A DNA stretch of 64,000 nucleotides from Nocardia cyriacigeorgica (GTDB lineage Bacteria; Actinomycetota; Actinomycetes; Mycobacteriales; Mycobacteriaceae): assembly GCF_029868385.1 (NCBI RefSeq), contig NZ_JARWNX010000022.1:62001-126000 (forward strand), read 5' to 3'. The notes beneath the pieces are model-generated. The model was given only the letters and a program-made list of their open reading frames with translations, was not told the origin of the DNA and did no database searches. Of the stretch, positions 50,812 to 60,320 are shown one piece after another. Made by a program: the position numbers and the translations under genes. Within the stretch, counting starts at the first letter, position 1, and every line of letters begins with the position of its first letter.

Positions 50812-51207
50812 TCAGTCGTCGAGCCAGCCGTGTTCACCGGCGAAGGCGGTGAGCCGTTCGCGGATGGTGACGATCTCGCCGGCGGTGAGCGCCGGGCTGG
50901 CCTCGAGCAACAGTTCGGTGACCAGCCTGGTGTGCTCGGCGGTGCTGAGCACGACCACGCCCGCCCGGTCTCTGGTCCGGCCGCGGGGAGCGGGCGCCGG
51001 TGCGCCGGTGGCGGCGAGGTTGACCGCCTTCGGGCCGCGATCACCCTCGGTGATCTCGAATTCGAACACCCGGCCCTGGCGCAGTTCGTCCTCGTCGAGA
51101 CCGATGTCGTTGACGTGCACGAACACATCCGGGCCGCCGTCTTCGGGCCGGATGAAGCCGAATCCGCGCGAGCTGTCGAACGACACCAATTTCCCGATGG
51201 ACACCAC
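50812..51207 (-). CDS. Cold-shock-domain protein with C-terminal extension
   Basis: 131 residues. The first 67 form a cold-shock domain with RNP motifs GFGFI and DVFVHVNDI. A Pro/Arg hinge (ATGAPAPAPRGRTR) leads to a 55-residue helical extension (VVLSTAEHTRLVTELLLEASPALTAGEIVTIRERL). Binds single-stranded nucleic acid. The extended form is typical of actinobacteria. The first codon may be either of two adjacent GTGs. Confidence 0.9.
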   Translation of the reverse strand: MVSIGKLVSFDSSRGFGFIRPEDGGPDVFVHVNDIGLDEDELRQGRVFEFEITEGDRGPKAVNLAATGAPAPAPRGRTRDRAGVVVLSTAEHTRLVTELLLEASPALTAGEIVTIRERLTAFAGEHGWLDD

Positions 51208-51241
51208 ACCCGCTCCTCGCCGCCGACGCTACCGGGCCACT

Positions 51242-52342
51242 TTAGCCCGCATTTTCTCCATCGTTGGAGGAAAGCGCCTTTTGCAGCGAAGTGAAGACCG
51301 TCAGCCCCTGACCGACCATTCCGTTCACCAATTCACTCACCCCGTCGGGCCCGTTCAGCACGGTGAGGTTGGCATTGGACAACCCGTGCGAGGCCTGCCG
51401 CACGATCTCGGGCAGCTGCTCGATGAGCAACTGGTCCAGCGCGATCCGGTTGTTGGAGGCGGCGGCCTCGGCCTGAATTCTGGTGCGGTCGGCCTCGGCC
51501 TCGGCGAGAATGCGCACTCGTTCCGCCTCGGCCGCCGCCGGTTTCACCACCTCGGCCTGCAACTGCTGCTCGCGCAGTTCGGCCTCTTTACGCGCCTGTT
51601 CGGCCTTGGCGATCAGCACCTCCTGCTGGGCCAAGGCCTGAGCCAGCGGACCGGCCGCGGCGGCCTCCGCCTGCGCCTTGTCGATATCGCGTTGGTATTC
51701 GGCCTTGAGCAGCGAGGTCTCCCGCTCGTATTCGGCCTGCCGGCGCAGCGATTCCTGCTCGGCCTCGGCGGAGCGCTGTGCGGCCTGGGACTGGGCGATC
51801 TGGGCGTCGCGCTGTACCGCGGCGTTGTGCGGTGCGGCGAGCGCGGAGATATAGCCGAGTTCGCCGTCGTCGATGGACATGATCTGGAACGAGTCCACCC
51901 AGAGGCCGATATTGCTCATCTCGACCTTCGACGCCACCAGCACCTCGTCGGCGAGCCGCTGCCGCTCCCTGATGATCTCCTCCACGGTCATGGAGCCGAC
52001 GATGGAGCGCAGGTGACCGGAGAAGATCCGCCCGGTCAGCATCGACATCTCGCGTTCCTGCTCGGACAGGAATCGTTGCGCGGCATTGACGATCGACGGG
52101 GTGTCGTTGGCGACCTTGAACGCGATGACCGCGCGCACATCGAGCTGGATCGCCTGTTTCGTCTCGCAGCGCTCCTTGATCTCGGCCTCGAACATCGCCA
52201 GCGACAGGTACCGCACCTTGCGGAAGAACGGCACCACCCAGGCGCCGCGCCCGATGATCACCCTGAACGGGGCGTTGTCCTTGCTCTTGGCGCCGCTGAC
52301 CAGCATCGCCTCGTCCGGATCAGGAACGTGGTAACCCAGCAC
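51242..52342 (-). CDS. Flotillin-like SPFH protein
   Basis: 366 residues. The SPFH domain occupies the first half (VIIGRGAWVVPFFRKVRYLSLAMFEAEI) and a Glu/Ala coiled coil with EAEAD and AEAE repeats follows (about 170-320). Unlike most flotillins there is no clear N-terminal hairpin helix, so it may attach by its short hydrophobic start. GTG start at 52342, with AAGGGAG six bases upstream, lies 11 bases after an NfeD-like gene. Confidence 0.88.
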   Translation of the reverse strand: MLGYHVPDPDEAMLVSGAKSKDNAPFRVIIGRGAWVVPFFRKVRYLSLAMFEAEIKERCETKQAIQLDVRAVIAFKVANDTPSIVNAAQRFLSEQEREMSMLTGRIFSGHLRSIVGSMTVEEIIRERQRLADEVLVASKVEMSNIGLWVDSFQIMSIDDGELGYISALAAPHNAAVQRDAQIAQSQAAQRSAEAEQESLRRQAEYERETSLLKAEYQRDIDKAQAEAAAAGPLAQALAQQEVLIAKAEQARKEAELREQQLQAEVVKPAAAEAERVRILAEAEADRTRIQAEAAASNNRIALDQLLIEQLPEIVRQASHGLSNANLTVLNGPDGVSELVNGMVGQGLTVFTSLQKALSSNDGENAG

Positions 52343-52353
52343 GTGTGTCTCCC

Positions 52354-52596
52354 TTATTGTTTCGAACGTCGGTCCAGCGGATCCGGGACGAGGGGGATCC
52401 ACGGCACCACGTCGGCGATGCGGCCGGAGTCGACAGCGATGATCAGCACGGTCGCCCCGGCTGCGATCGGCTCGGTGGCGCGCGCGATGTAGAGCTCGGT
52501 TCCCCCTCGGATGGCGACCAGGACCTCACCCAGCGTCCCGGCCCCCCGGATCGGCGAGATCAGCGTACCCGTAGAACCCACCACCGCATCGGTCAA
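52354..52596 (-). CDS. Soluble NfeD-like OB-fold protein
   Basis: 80 residues resembling only the C-terminal beta-barrel of NfeD (VGSTGTLISPIRGAGTLGEVLVAIRGGTELYIARATEPIAAGATVLIIAVDSG). No membrane helix. Directly upstream of the flotillin gene with 11 bases between them; such short NfeD forms partner flotillins. Confidence 0.83.
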   Translation of the reverse strand: MTDAVVGSTGTLISPIRGAGTLGEVLVAIRGGTELYIARATEPIAAGATVLIIAVDSGRIADVVPWIPLVPDPLDRRSKQ

Positions 52597-52650
52597 CGTT
52601 CGAACCTCCTACGCTCACCTTACGTTTCACTGGTGGCGCCGCAGCGGCGG

Positions 52651-53295
52651 TCAGTGCTGGTACAGCCCGCGATAGGCGGTGATCATCGCGACGAGATGGT
52701 CGATGATCTCCGCGCGGTCGGCGCGCAGCGAACCGCCGAGCCAGGCCGAGAACATGCCCGCGTTGCCGCTGGCCATGGTGACGGCGGCCAGGCGGCGACG
52801 CACCGGGTCGGCGATCTGGGAGAACAGATGGTCCTGGATGAGCCGGGTGAACGCGGGCATCACCGCGATGGTGGTCTGACCGAGGCCGGTACTGGAATAG
52901 GGCTCCACCAGGAACAGACGGGATTTGCGCGGGTCCTCGAGCACCTTGTCCACCAGGACCTCCGACAGGCTGCGGTCCCTGGAGGGATCGTCGGCGACGG
53001 CGAAGGCGGTCATCGGCTCCAGGAACTCCTCGGCCACCTGCCGGTAGAGCACATCGAGCAGCTCGTCCCGGCTGGCGAAGCTCTCGTAGAAGTAGCGGTC
53101 GGTGAGGTTGGCCCGGCGGCACACCGCCCGCATGGTGACTCCGGCTGCTCCGGATTCGCCGATCAGATCGAGGGCCGCCTCCAGCAACGTCGCCCGCCGC
53201 ACCTGCTTGCGTTCGGTGAGCGTGGTTCCGCCCCAGATCCGGGGTCCGCCGAGTGGATCCGCGTGCGGGTGGTCTGCGTCCTGGCCTGTCTGCAC
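52651..53295 (-). CDS. TetR-family regulator
   Basis: 214 residues, DNA-binding domain at about 32-75 (TLLEAALDLIGESGAAGVTMRAVCRRANLTDRYFYESFASRDELL). Divergent from the condensation-domain gene over 141 bases containing an imperfect palindrome, GGTAACC-AGC-GGTTAAC, at 53370-53386. It may control both that gene and its own. Confidence 0.88.
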   Translation of the reverse strand: MQTGQDADHPHADPLGGPRIWGGTTLTERKQVRRATLLEAALDLIGESGAAGVTMRAVCRRANLTDRYFYESFASRDELLDVLYRQVAEEFLEPMTAFAVADDPSRDRSLSEVLVDKVLEDPRKSRLFLVEPYSSTGLGQTTIAVMPAFTRLIQDHLFSQIADPVRRRLAAVTMASGNAGMFSAWLGGSLRADRAEIIDHLVAMITAYRGLYQH

Positions 53296-53436
53296 CGTTC
53301 CACCCTAATGCCGCCCCGAGCGGGTCTCGGCCACCCCGCCCGATCGCCGACGTGACGGCGTCACGCATCGGTAACCAGCGGTTAACTCCCTCGGGATAGC
53401 GTCCCGGCGATATCGAGCGTGCTGGTGAGGGTGTAG

Positions 53437-54921
53437 GTGCAGATGGACTCCGCTACGGGGATCTTGTCGGGGGAAATCGTCGACGACGGGCTCGGTAGCG
53501 GGTCGATACCGGTGGTGCGTCGCGCCATCCGGACGGCGCCGCCGCTGCCGCGCCCGCCGGTGCTGATGCGCCGTCCGCGCCCGGACCATATCCCGCTGGC
53601 TCCCGCGCAGGAGCGGATGTGGCATGCGGCCCACATGGGTCGTTCGGCAGACTGGAACGTCGCTCGAGCGGTTCGCCTGCGCGGTGGTCCGGTCGACATC
53701 GACGCGCTCGTCGCCGCGATCGGTGACGTCGTGGCCAGACATGAACCGTTGCGTACCCGCTACCCGATGACCGAACAAGGTCCGGCGCAGGTCGTCGTCG
53801 CGACGGCCGACGCCGAACTCGACCTGCGGGTGTGCGCCCTCGCCGAAGCCGATCTGCCCGCACGGCTCGCCGAATTCGCCGAGCGTGGGTTCGACCTCGC
53901 GACCGAGCTACCGCTGCGCGCGCGGGTGTATGCGCTCGACGCCGATGACGTGGTGCTGCTGCTGGTCGGCCACCACATCTCGATCGACGGCCGGTCGGTC
54001 GCCCCGCTGCTGCGTGATCTCGGCGCCGCGTACGCCGCCCGCGCGTGCGGCCGCGCGCCTGCCCTCGCCCCGCTGCCGGTCGATTACGCCGATTACACCC
54101 TGTGGAAGCACGCCCAGCTCGGCGACTACACCGACGAATGGAGCCGGGCCACCCAGCAGCTGCGGTACTGGGCCGATACGCTCGCCGGGCGGCCCGCGCT
54201 GCTGGAATTCCCGTGCGATCGTCCGCGTCCGGTGCTGCCCTCCTCGACAGGCGCGAGCATTTCCGTCGCGTTTCCCGCATCCGTGCACGCGGCGCTGCTC
54301 GATCGGGCACAGCACGGCCGGGCGAGTCTGTTCATGGTGTTGCAGGCGGCGTTCGCACTGTGCGTCGGCTGGTTCGGGCGCAGCGCCGACGTCACGGTGG
54401 CGACCGCGGTGAGCGGGCGAGATCACCGCCTGCTCGACGATCTCGTCGGCAATTTCGCCGACGATGTGCTGCTCCGTATCCGACTGGACCGAGCCGCGGA
54501 CCCGGACGAACTCATCGACCAGGTCCGCCGGGTCGCGCTCGCCGCCTTCGCGCATCCGGACACTCCCAATCCGCGCCTGAAGCGCTGTCTGATGCAGGAC
54601 GCGGCGTGCCCGCTGTTCCAGGCCACCCTGATCCTCGAGCGCGGCGCCGTCGCGCCCGAATCAGCGACGGGCGCACCGGCGCTCACCGTGACCGACCTGC
54701 CGGCGGGGGCACCGCGCGCCAAACACGATCTGGAGTTCGGGCTGGTCGAACGATACGACGAGGCGGGGAAGCCGGGCGGCGTCGACGGCGTGTTCCTCTA
54801 TCCCACCGCGCTGTTCGACCCGGCCACCGCCGCATCGTTCGTCGAACGGTTCACCGCGGTGGTGCGTGCGCTGGCGGCCGGATACCGCGGACCGCTCGCC
54901 GCCCTGCTCACCGCGCGCTGA
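53437..54921 (+). CDS. Stand-alone condensation-domain acyltransferase (PapA/NRPS C type)
   Basis: 494 residues, one condensation domain and no adenylation or carrier domain. C1-type LAPAQERMW is at about residue 54 and the catalytic HHxxxDG is intact (GHHISIDGRS). Later blocks GNFADDVLLRIRL and the latch region are present. The first 45 residues are Pro-rich. Such proteins join acyl chains to alcohols or amines, as PapA enzymes do in mycobacterial lipid assembly. An MMPL gene follows on the same strand, suggesting assembly plus export of a lipid. Start GTG 53437 or ATG 53443. Confidence 0.85.
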   Translation: MQMDSATGILSGEIVDDGLGSGSIPVVRRAIRTAPPLPRPPVLMRRPRPDHIPLAPAQERMWHAAHMGRSADWNVARAVRLRGGPVDIDALVAAIGDVVARHEPLRTRYPMTEQGPAQVVVATADAELDLRVCALAEADLPARLAEFAERGFDLATELPLRARVYALDADDVVLLLVGHHISIDGRSVAPLLRDLGAAYAARACGRAPALAPLPVDYADYTLWKHAQLGDYTDEWSRATQQLRYWADTLAGRPALLEFPCDRPRPVLPSSTGASISVAFPASVHAALLDRAQHGRASLFMVLQAAFALCVGWFGRSADVTVATAVSGRDHRLLDDLVGNFADDVLLRIRLDRAADPDELIDQVRRVALAAFAHPDTPNPRLKRCLMQDAACPLFQATLILERGAVAPESATGAPALTVTDLPAGAPRAKHDLEFGLVERYDEAGKPGGVDGVFLYPTALFDPATAASFVERFTAVVRALAAGYRGPLAALLTAR

Positions 54922-54990
54922 CCTCGACCACGTCGCCGATCGTCGCGGCGGGCATGAATTCCACCGAGGTAGAACGGGATTCGAGAATGT

Positions 54991-55019
54991 AACGTCCGGT
55001 CTTGTCGGGCCGGTACGTT
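54991..55019. promoter_or_regulatory. Imperfect hairpin upstream of the MMPL gene
   Basis: AACGTCCGG (54991-54999) pairs with CCGGTACGTT (55010-55019) with one bulged base. It lies in the 236-base gap between the condensation-domain gene and the MMPL gene, 70 bases after the first stop. It could be a terminator or a leader element. Confidence 0.3.
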
Positions 55020-55157
55020 GGATGACGTTCAACAGTGCGGGTACGAGCGGAAAGGACCCGGCCCCTTGGCAATCGGCGTGCTGGTCAGATCGGATCGAAG
55101 AATCCCTCCTCGGCGCGCCGGTGGGGGTAGCGGCGTCCGGGCGCGCGAGGTCGGCTG

Positions 55158-57344
55158 ATGTTCACGCGCTGGGGCGAATTCGTGTATCGGCTGCGGTTCG
55201 CCGTCATCGCCCTCGTGGGTGCGGCACTGCTCGGCCTCGGCGTGATCGGGATCGGCCTCGACGCGCATCTGACCTCGGGCGGCCTGGACGATCCGACCTC
55301 GGAATCGGCGGTGGCCGCGCGGTTGTCGGACCGGGCGTTCGGTCGCAATCACGATGTCGATGTGGTGGTGCTCTACACCGCGCCGGACGGTGCCACCGTC
55401 GACGACCCGGAGTTCGCGCGCCGGGTGGTGGACAATCTGAACAGTCTGCCCCGCGAGCATCCCGGTGAGATCCTCGGCATCAACGCCGCCTATTGGCCGA
55501 CCGAGACCGGCAGACTCACCGGCGCACAGGCCGCCACCGATGACCGCAAACACGCCGTCGCCGCCATCGCCATTCGCGGTGCGACCGACACCGAGATGGT
55601 GCAGAACTATCGGAAGGTCAAGGACGCCTTCGCCATCCCCGGTATCGACGTGCAGGTCGGCGGTCTGCAAGCGGTGGCCGGGACATTGAACGACACCGCG
55701 GCCAACGACACCCGCAGGCTCGAAATGCTGGCCGTGCCCGCGGTGGCGATCCTGCTGTTCTTCATCTTCGGTGGTGTAGTGGCCGCGGCGCTGCCGCTGA
55801 TCGTGGGTGGGCTGACGGTCTTCGGCGCCTACGGGATACTGCGGCTGCTCACCACCGTCACGGAGGTGAATTCCTTCGTATCGCCGGTGGTCTCGATGAT
55901 CGGCGTCGGACTCGCGATCGATTACGGCCTGTTCGTGGTCAGCCGGTTCCGGGAGGAGCTGGCCGCCGGATACGACACACCGGCCGCGGTGCGGCGCTCG
56001 GTGATGACGGCCGGGCGGACCGTGGTGTTCTCGGCGATCATGATCATCGCGAGCCTCGGCGGGATGCTGCTGTTCCCACAGGGCTTCCTGAAATCCATGG
56101 GTTACGGCGCCATCGCGACGGTATCGCTGGCGGCGCTGACCTCGATCACCCTGCTGCCCGCCATGCTCGCGGTACTCGGGCCGCGGGTGGATCTGCTCGG
56201 TTTCGAACGGTTCCGCCGCACCAGGACCACCGCGGAGGTGGAGAGCGGTTTCTGGGCGCGCAGCACCGAGTGGGTGATGCGGCATCCACTGAAGATCACC
56301 GTCGCCCTGTGTCTCGGTCTGCTCCTGTTGATCCTGCCGATGCGCAATCTGGTGTTCGGCGGATTCAGCGAACGGTATCTGCCGCCCGACGATCCGACCC
56401 GGGTGGCGCAGGAGAGGATCGACACCCTGTTCCCGGTCCGCACATCCGATCCGCTGGAACTGATCTTCGTCTCCGATAACAGCAATGCGGTCGGCGATCT
56501 GTGGGACAGGGCGAACGCGGCGCCGGGGCTGGCTGGCAGCTTCGAGATACCGGCACGATCGACGGTGCAGGAGCAGGTGTATCGCACCAAGGCCACGCTG
56601 GTCGACTCCGCCGAAGCGGGGGAGACCATCGAGTACCTGCGGGCAATGGACCGACCCGACGGGGTGACGATGCTCGTCGGCGGCGTCCCCGCCATCCAGA
56701 AGGATTCGATCGACGCCCTGCTGGTCCGGATACCGTTCATGATCGCGCTGGTGCTGCTCGTCACGACGCTGCTGATGTTCCTGACCTTCGGTTCCCTCGT
56801 GCTACCGATCAAGGCGGCATTGATGAGCGCGCTGGGCCTCGGCTCCACACTCGGCATCCTGACCTGGATTTTCCTCGACGGACACGGTGCGGGTCTGCTG
56901 AACTTCACCCCGCAACCCATCCAGGCGAACATGCTGGTGCTGATCATCGCGATCATCTACGGGCTGTCCACCGATTACGAGGTGTTCCTGCTGTCCAGGA
57001 TGGTGGAAGCCCGCTCGCGGGGCGCGACCACCACGGAGGCCGTGCGCACCGGCACCGCGCACACCGGACGCATCATCACCGCCGCCGCGCTGATCCTGCT
57101 GGTGGTGACGGGCGCGTTCGCCTTCTCGGATCTGGTGATGATGCAGTACATCGCCTTCGGCATGATCGCCGCTTTGATCATCGACGCCACCGTCCTGCGC
57201 ATGATGCTTGTCCCGGCCACCATGAAGCTGCTCGGCGATCGCTGCTGGTGGGCGCCGCACTGGATGAAACGCGTCCAACACCGCATCGGACTCGGCGAAC
57301 CGGTGTTGGTCGAGGAACCACCGACCCGTGCCCGAATCGGATAG
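55158..57344 (+). CDS. MMPL-family (RND) lipid transporter
   Basis: 728 residues. N-terminal helix, periplasmic loop with SESAVAARLSDRAFG, five helices including GVGLAIDYGLFVVSRFREEL, a second loop, then the second five-helix block with IYGLSTDYEVFLLSRMVEARSRG. The ending LLGDRCWWAPHWMKRVQHRIGL is typical of actinobacterial MMPL proteins. GAGG upstream of the ATG. About 30% of residues align by eye in motif regions with the first MMPL gene of this window. Possibly exports the product of the condensation-domain enzyme upstream. Confidence 0.92.
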   Translation: MFTRWGEFVYRLRFAVIALVGAALLGLGVIGIGLDAHLTSGGLDDPTSESAVAARLSDRAFGRNHDVDVVVLYTAPDGATVDDPEFARRVVDNLNSLPREHPGEILGINAAYWPTETGRLTGAQAATDDRKHAVAAIAIRGATDTEMVQNYRKVKDAFAIPGIDVQVGGLQAVAGTLNDTAANDTRRLEMLAVPAVAILLFFIFGGVVAAALPLIVGGLTVFGAYGILRLLTTVTEVNSFVSPVVSMIGVGLAIDYGLFVVSRFREELAAGYDTPAAVRRSVMTAGRTVVFSAIMIIASLGGMLLFPQGFLKSMGYGAIATVSLAALTSITLLPAMLAVLGPRVDLLGFERFRRTRTTAEVESGFWARSTEWVMRHPLKITVALCLGLLLLILPMRNLVFGGFSERYLPPDDPTRVAQERIDTLFPVRTSDPLELIFVSDNSNAVGDLWDRANAAPGLAGSFEIPARSTVQEQVYRTKATLVDSAEAGETIEYLRAMDRPDGVTMLVGGVPAIQKDSIDALLVRIPFMIALVLLVTTLLMFLTFGSLVLPIKAALMSALGLGSTLGILTWIFLDGHGAGLLNFTPQPIQANMLVLIIAIIYGLSTDYEVFLLSRMVEARSRGATTTEAVRTGTAHTGRIITAAALILLVVTGAFAFSDLVMMQYIAFGMIAALIIDATVLRMMLVPATMKLLGDRCWWAPHWMKRVQHRIGLGEPVLVEEPPTRARIG

Positions 57345-57512
57345 GCGCGAGAACTGTTGCGGCGCTGTATCGATCGCGCTGGCGGGGTGCGTCTCCCGAG
57401 ATGTGCGGAGGCACGGCCACGGTCGTGGCCCGGCGCGCGGCACCCGGAGATGGCTAGACTTCGACAGTGCCGTGGCCGGTGCCCGGCGGCCCGGTGAGAA
57501 GCGAGGTAAGCG

Positions 57513-58982
57513 GTGAGTGCGGTGGACCGGTGGCTGATTGCGCGCAGTGCCGATATGCGGCCGACCCCGGCGGACCGGATACTGCTCAGATTGAGCCGGA
57601 TGGCCGATCGCAATCTGCTGTGGGTGGCCACCGCCGGGGCGATGTACCTGCTCGGTGATCGTGCGCAACGGCGAGCCGCCGTGCGCGGGGTGCTGTCGGT
57701 CGGCCTGGCCAGCGGTATCGCCAATGGGATCGCCAAACCGTTGTTCCCCCGGCGCAGGCCGCCGGACGCCTCGGTCCCGTTCGTGCGCAGACCTGTCAAA
57801 CCGCCCTACTCTTCCTCGTTCCCGTCCGGGCATTCGGCGTCGGCGGCGGCGTTCGTCACCGGTGTCGCGCTCGAGGACCGCCGCGCGGCCGCGGTGGTGG
57901 CGCCGGTGGCGGTCGCCGTCGGGTACTCCCGGGTCCATATCGGGGTGCACTGGCCCTCCGATGTCGTCGCTGGCGCGATGCTCGGTTCCGCGCTGGCGCT
58001 GGGCACCCGCCGCTGGTGGGCGGTGCGCGCCGGGGAACCGGCCACTATGGGGCCCACCGAATCCGTGGACCCGGTGCCTGCGGGGGCGGGGCTGCTGTTG
58101 GTGGTCAACCGGCTGTCGGGTCTCGGCAACGGCGACCGGGCCGAGGAGCTGCGCGGCACGCTGCCCGCCGCCCGGGTACTCGAATTCGATCCGCGTGCCG
58201 ACCTCGGCGCCCAGATCGATAAGTGTGTCGGCGAGGGCGGGGTGAGCGCGCTCGGTGTTCTCGGTGGCGACGGAACCGTGTCCGGTGTCGCCGAATCGGC
58301 GGTGCGCCACGATCTGCCGCTCGCGGTGTTCGCCGGTGGCACACTCAACCATTTCGCCCGCGATCTCGGCGTCGACGATCCGGCCGCGACGGTGGCGGCG
58401 CTCGAATCGGGCGAGGTGATGCGCACCGATACCGCTCGGGTGCGCTTCGGCGGCGACGGTGAGCGCACCTTCGTCAATACCGCGAGTCTCGGCGGCTATC
58501 CGGATTTCGTGCGGCTGCGGGAGAAGCTGGAATCACGGCTCGGGAAATGGCCCGCCGCGGCGGTCGCGTTGCTGCGTGTGTTGTCGCGCGCGCAGCCGTT
58601 GCATGTGATCATCGACGGCGAACGTACCGAGATCTGGATGCTGTTCGTCGGCAACGGCACCTATCTGCCCGGCCACCAGGTCCCGACCGCACGGCCGCGA
58701 CTGCACGGCGGCACCCTCGACGTCCGATACCTGCGCGCGGATCTGCCGCTGTCGCGGACCCGGCTGATCTGGTCGACCATCACCGGAAGCCTGGAGCATT
58801 CGCACACCTACGTCCACCGCCGGGTCGCCCGGATGCACGTCCAGGTCGTCGGGGCCGACGTCTCACTCGCCACCGACGGCGAGGTCAACCATCGCGTGAA
58901 AGACCTGACCATCAGCAGCGAGCCTGGCGCGCTCGGCGTTTTCCGGCCGTCGGAGCCCGATATCGTCGATGGCCGGGGCTGA
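57513..58982 (+). CDS. PAP2 phosphatase fused to diacylglycerol/sphingosine kinase domain
   Basis: 489 residues. Residues 40-170 are a PAP2 phosphatase with its three motifs: KPLFPRRRPPD, SFPSGHSAS and SRVHIGVHWPSD. After a linker, residues 200-485 are a lipid-kinase catalytic domain with VNRLSGLGNGD, LGVLGGDGTVSG and GGTLNHFARDLG. One protein could thus dephosphorylate and phosphorylate lipids, or recycle isoprenoid or phosphatidate pools. The fusion is recurrent in actinobacteria. GTG start after AAGCGG. Confidence 0.92.
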   Translation: MSAVDRWLIARSADMRPTPADRILLRLSRMADRNLLWVATAGAMYLLGDRAQRRAAVRGVLSVGLASGIANGIAKPLFPRRRPPDASVPFVRRPVKPPYSSSFPSGHSASAAAFVTGVALEDRRAAAVVAPVAVAVGYSRVHIGVHWPSDVVAGAMLGSALALGTRRWWAVRAGEPATMGPTESVDPVPAGAGLLLVVNRLSGLGNGDRAEELRGTLPAARVLEFDPRADLGAQIDKCVGEGGVSALGVLGGDGTVSGVAESAVRHDLPLAVFAGGTLNHFARDLGVDDPAATVAALESGEVMRTDTARVRFGGDGERTFVNTASLGGYPDFVRLREKLESRLGKWPAAAVALLRVLSRAQPLHVIIDGERTEIWMLFVGNGTYLPGHQVPTARPRLHGGTLDVRYLRADLPLSRTRLIWSTITGSLEHSHTYVHRRVARMHVQVVGADVSLATDGEVNHRVKDLTISSEPGALGVFRPSEPDIVDGRG

Positions 58983-59161
58983 CCTCGGCCGAGCCGAGTT
59001 CGTCGGCATCGGGTGGGGACGGCCGATCGGGCCGAATCGTACGGTGGCACCGGTTGGTGCTGGTCCGCCGGTCGCGCCCGGTGTTGTCGACAGCGCCGGA
59101 CAACATTCGGGACCGAGCCGCATCGGCGGGCGTCGGGTGGTCGGCGCGACAACGTATGTCG

Positions 59162-59647
59162 TCAGGTTCGCGGCGGCGTCTCGGCCACGGCCTTCGCCGC
59201 AGGTCCAGGGCGGGCACGTGCCCGGCGGGGCCCCTCCAGTTCGTGTCCGGCGTGGCAGCGGACCACCACATCGACGGGATGTCCGCAGTCGCGGTGTTCG
59301 ACCTTCAGCGCCGGACCTTCGGGATCGGCGCAGTACTCATCGCCCCACCGCAGCAATGCCAGCAGGATCGGATACAGGTCCATGCCCTTGGCGGTGAGTC
59401 GGTACTCGCGGCGGGTCCGGCTGCCCGATTCGCGATAGGGCACCGCATCCAGCACGCCCGCCTCGACGAGTTTGCCGAGCCGATTGGACAACACCGATTC
59501 CGAGATGCCCGAGTGCTGCCGGATCTGCTCGAAGCGATGCACGCCGTTGAACAGTTCACGCAGCACGATCATCGTCCACCGATCGCCGATGACGTCCAGC
59601 GTGCGCTGAACCGAGCAATTGGCGGTGCTGAACTCGAGCCACTCCAT
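59162..59647 (-). CDS. HxlR-family regulator
   Basis: 161 residues. HxlR winged helix with the conserved Cys near the N-terminus (NCSVQRTLDVIGDRWTMIVLRELFNGVHRFEQI) and LSNRLGKLVEAGVL. Two more Cys (HRDCGHPV and VRCHAGHE) near the C-terminus could bind metal. Divergent from the second EntH-like thioesterase gene, which it may control. Confidence 0.9.
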   Translation of the reverse strand: MEWLEFSTANCSVQRTLDVIGDRWTMIVLRELFNGVHRFEQIRQHSGISESVLSNRLGKLVEAGVLDAVPYRESGSRTRREYRLTAKGMDLYPILLALLRWGDEYCADPEGPALKVEHRDCGHPVDVVVRCHAGHELEGPRRARARPGPAAKAVAETPPRT

Positions 59648-59672
59648 GCGATGAGCCTAGCTGCCTTCGGAC

Positions 59673-59703
59673 TTGACAGTCAGCCGGTCGAGATGGCTAG
59701 CTT
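59673..59703 (+). promoter_or_regulatory. Promoter of the second EntH-like thioesterase
   Basis: A perfect -35 TTGACA at 59673-59678 is followed after 19 bases by TAGCTT at 59698-59703, a possible -10. The long spacer suggests an activator or a repressor site between the boxes. It lies in the hxlR/thioesterase divergent gap. Confidence 0.4.
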
Positions 59704-59741
59704 CTATATCGAAAGCCAGATGCCGTCCTCGGGAGCACCGC

Positions 59742-60176
59742 ATGCCAGATTCCTCGACCACCTCGCCGCATATGCCGAGCGTGGACCTCGCCGCCGCCAG
59801 CCGATTCGTCGCGGCGAGCGGATTCGTGGTCGACCATCTGTCGGGAGACGGCGTCTCCGGTCACGTCGACCTCGGCACCGATCACCACACGCCATGGGGC
59901 GTGGTGCACGGCGGGGTGTACGCGACGATCGTGGAGACGGCGGCGAGCGTCGGCGCCAGCGCCGCGGTAGCCGAGCGCGGCGAATTCGCCGTCGGCGTGC
60001 ACAACGCGACCGATTTCCTGCGCCCGGCCACCGAATGCCGGGCGGCGGTAGCGGCCGAGCCCCTGCATCAGGGTCGGACCCAGCAGTTGTGGCAGGTGGT
60101 GATCACCGACGACGCGTCCGGCAAGACCCTGGCCCGCGGGCAGGTGCGGCTACAGAACGTGCCGCTGCCGAGCTGA
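59742..60176 (+). CDS. EntH/PaaI-like hotdog thioesterase, paralogue of the first
   Basis: 144 residues. The full catalytic pattern is present: GVVHGGVYATIVET (His and Glu) and PLHQGR. Its last 40 residues, from PLHQGR through QQLWQVVITD to ARGQVRLQN, are nearly identical to the thioesterase at 190-636, while the N-termini differ. GGGAG precedes the ATG at 59742. No iron box is seen; the divergent HxlR protein is the likely regulator. Substrate unknown. Confidence 0.87.
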   Translation: MPDSSTTSPHMPSVDLAAASRFVAASGFVVDHLSGDGVSGHVDLGTDHHTPWGVVHGGVYATIVETAASVGASAAVAERGEFAVGVHNATDFLRPATECRAAVAAEPLHQGRTQQLWQVVITDDASGKTLARGQVRLQNVPLPS

Positions 60177-60320
60177 ACAGACTGTGCGGTCGGTGGCACG
60201 GGCTGACCGGGTGGCAGACCCGGCGGGCGAGCGCGGCGACCGGCGCGCATCGCCGCATCGGCAACCACACGGCGCATCGATCCGGCTTCTGGCCGCCGCG
60301 GACCAGGCTGGTGAGGGACC

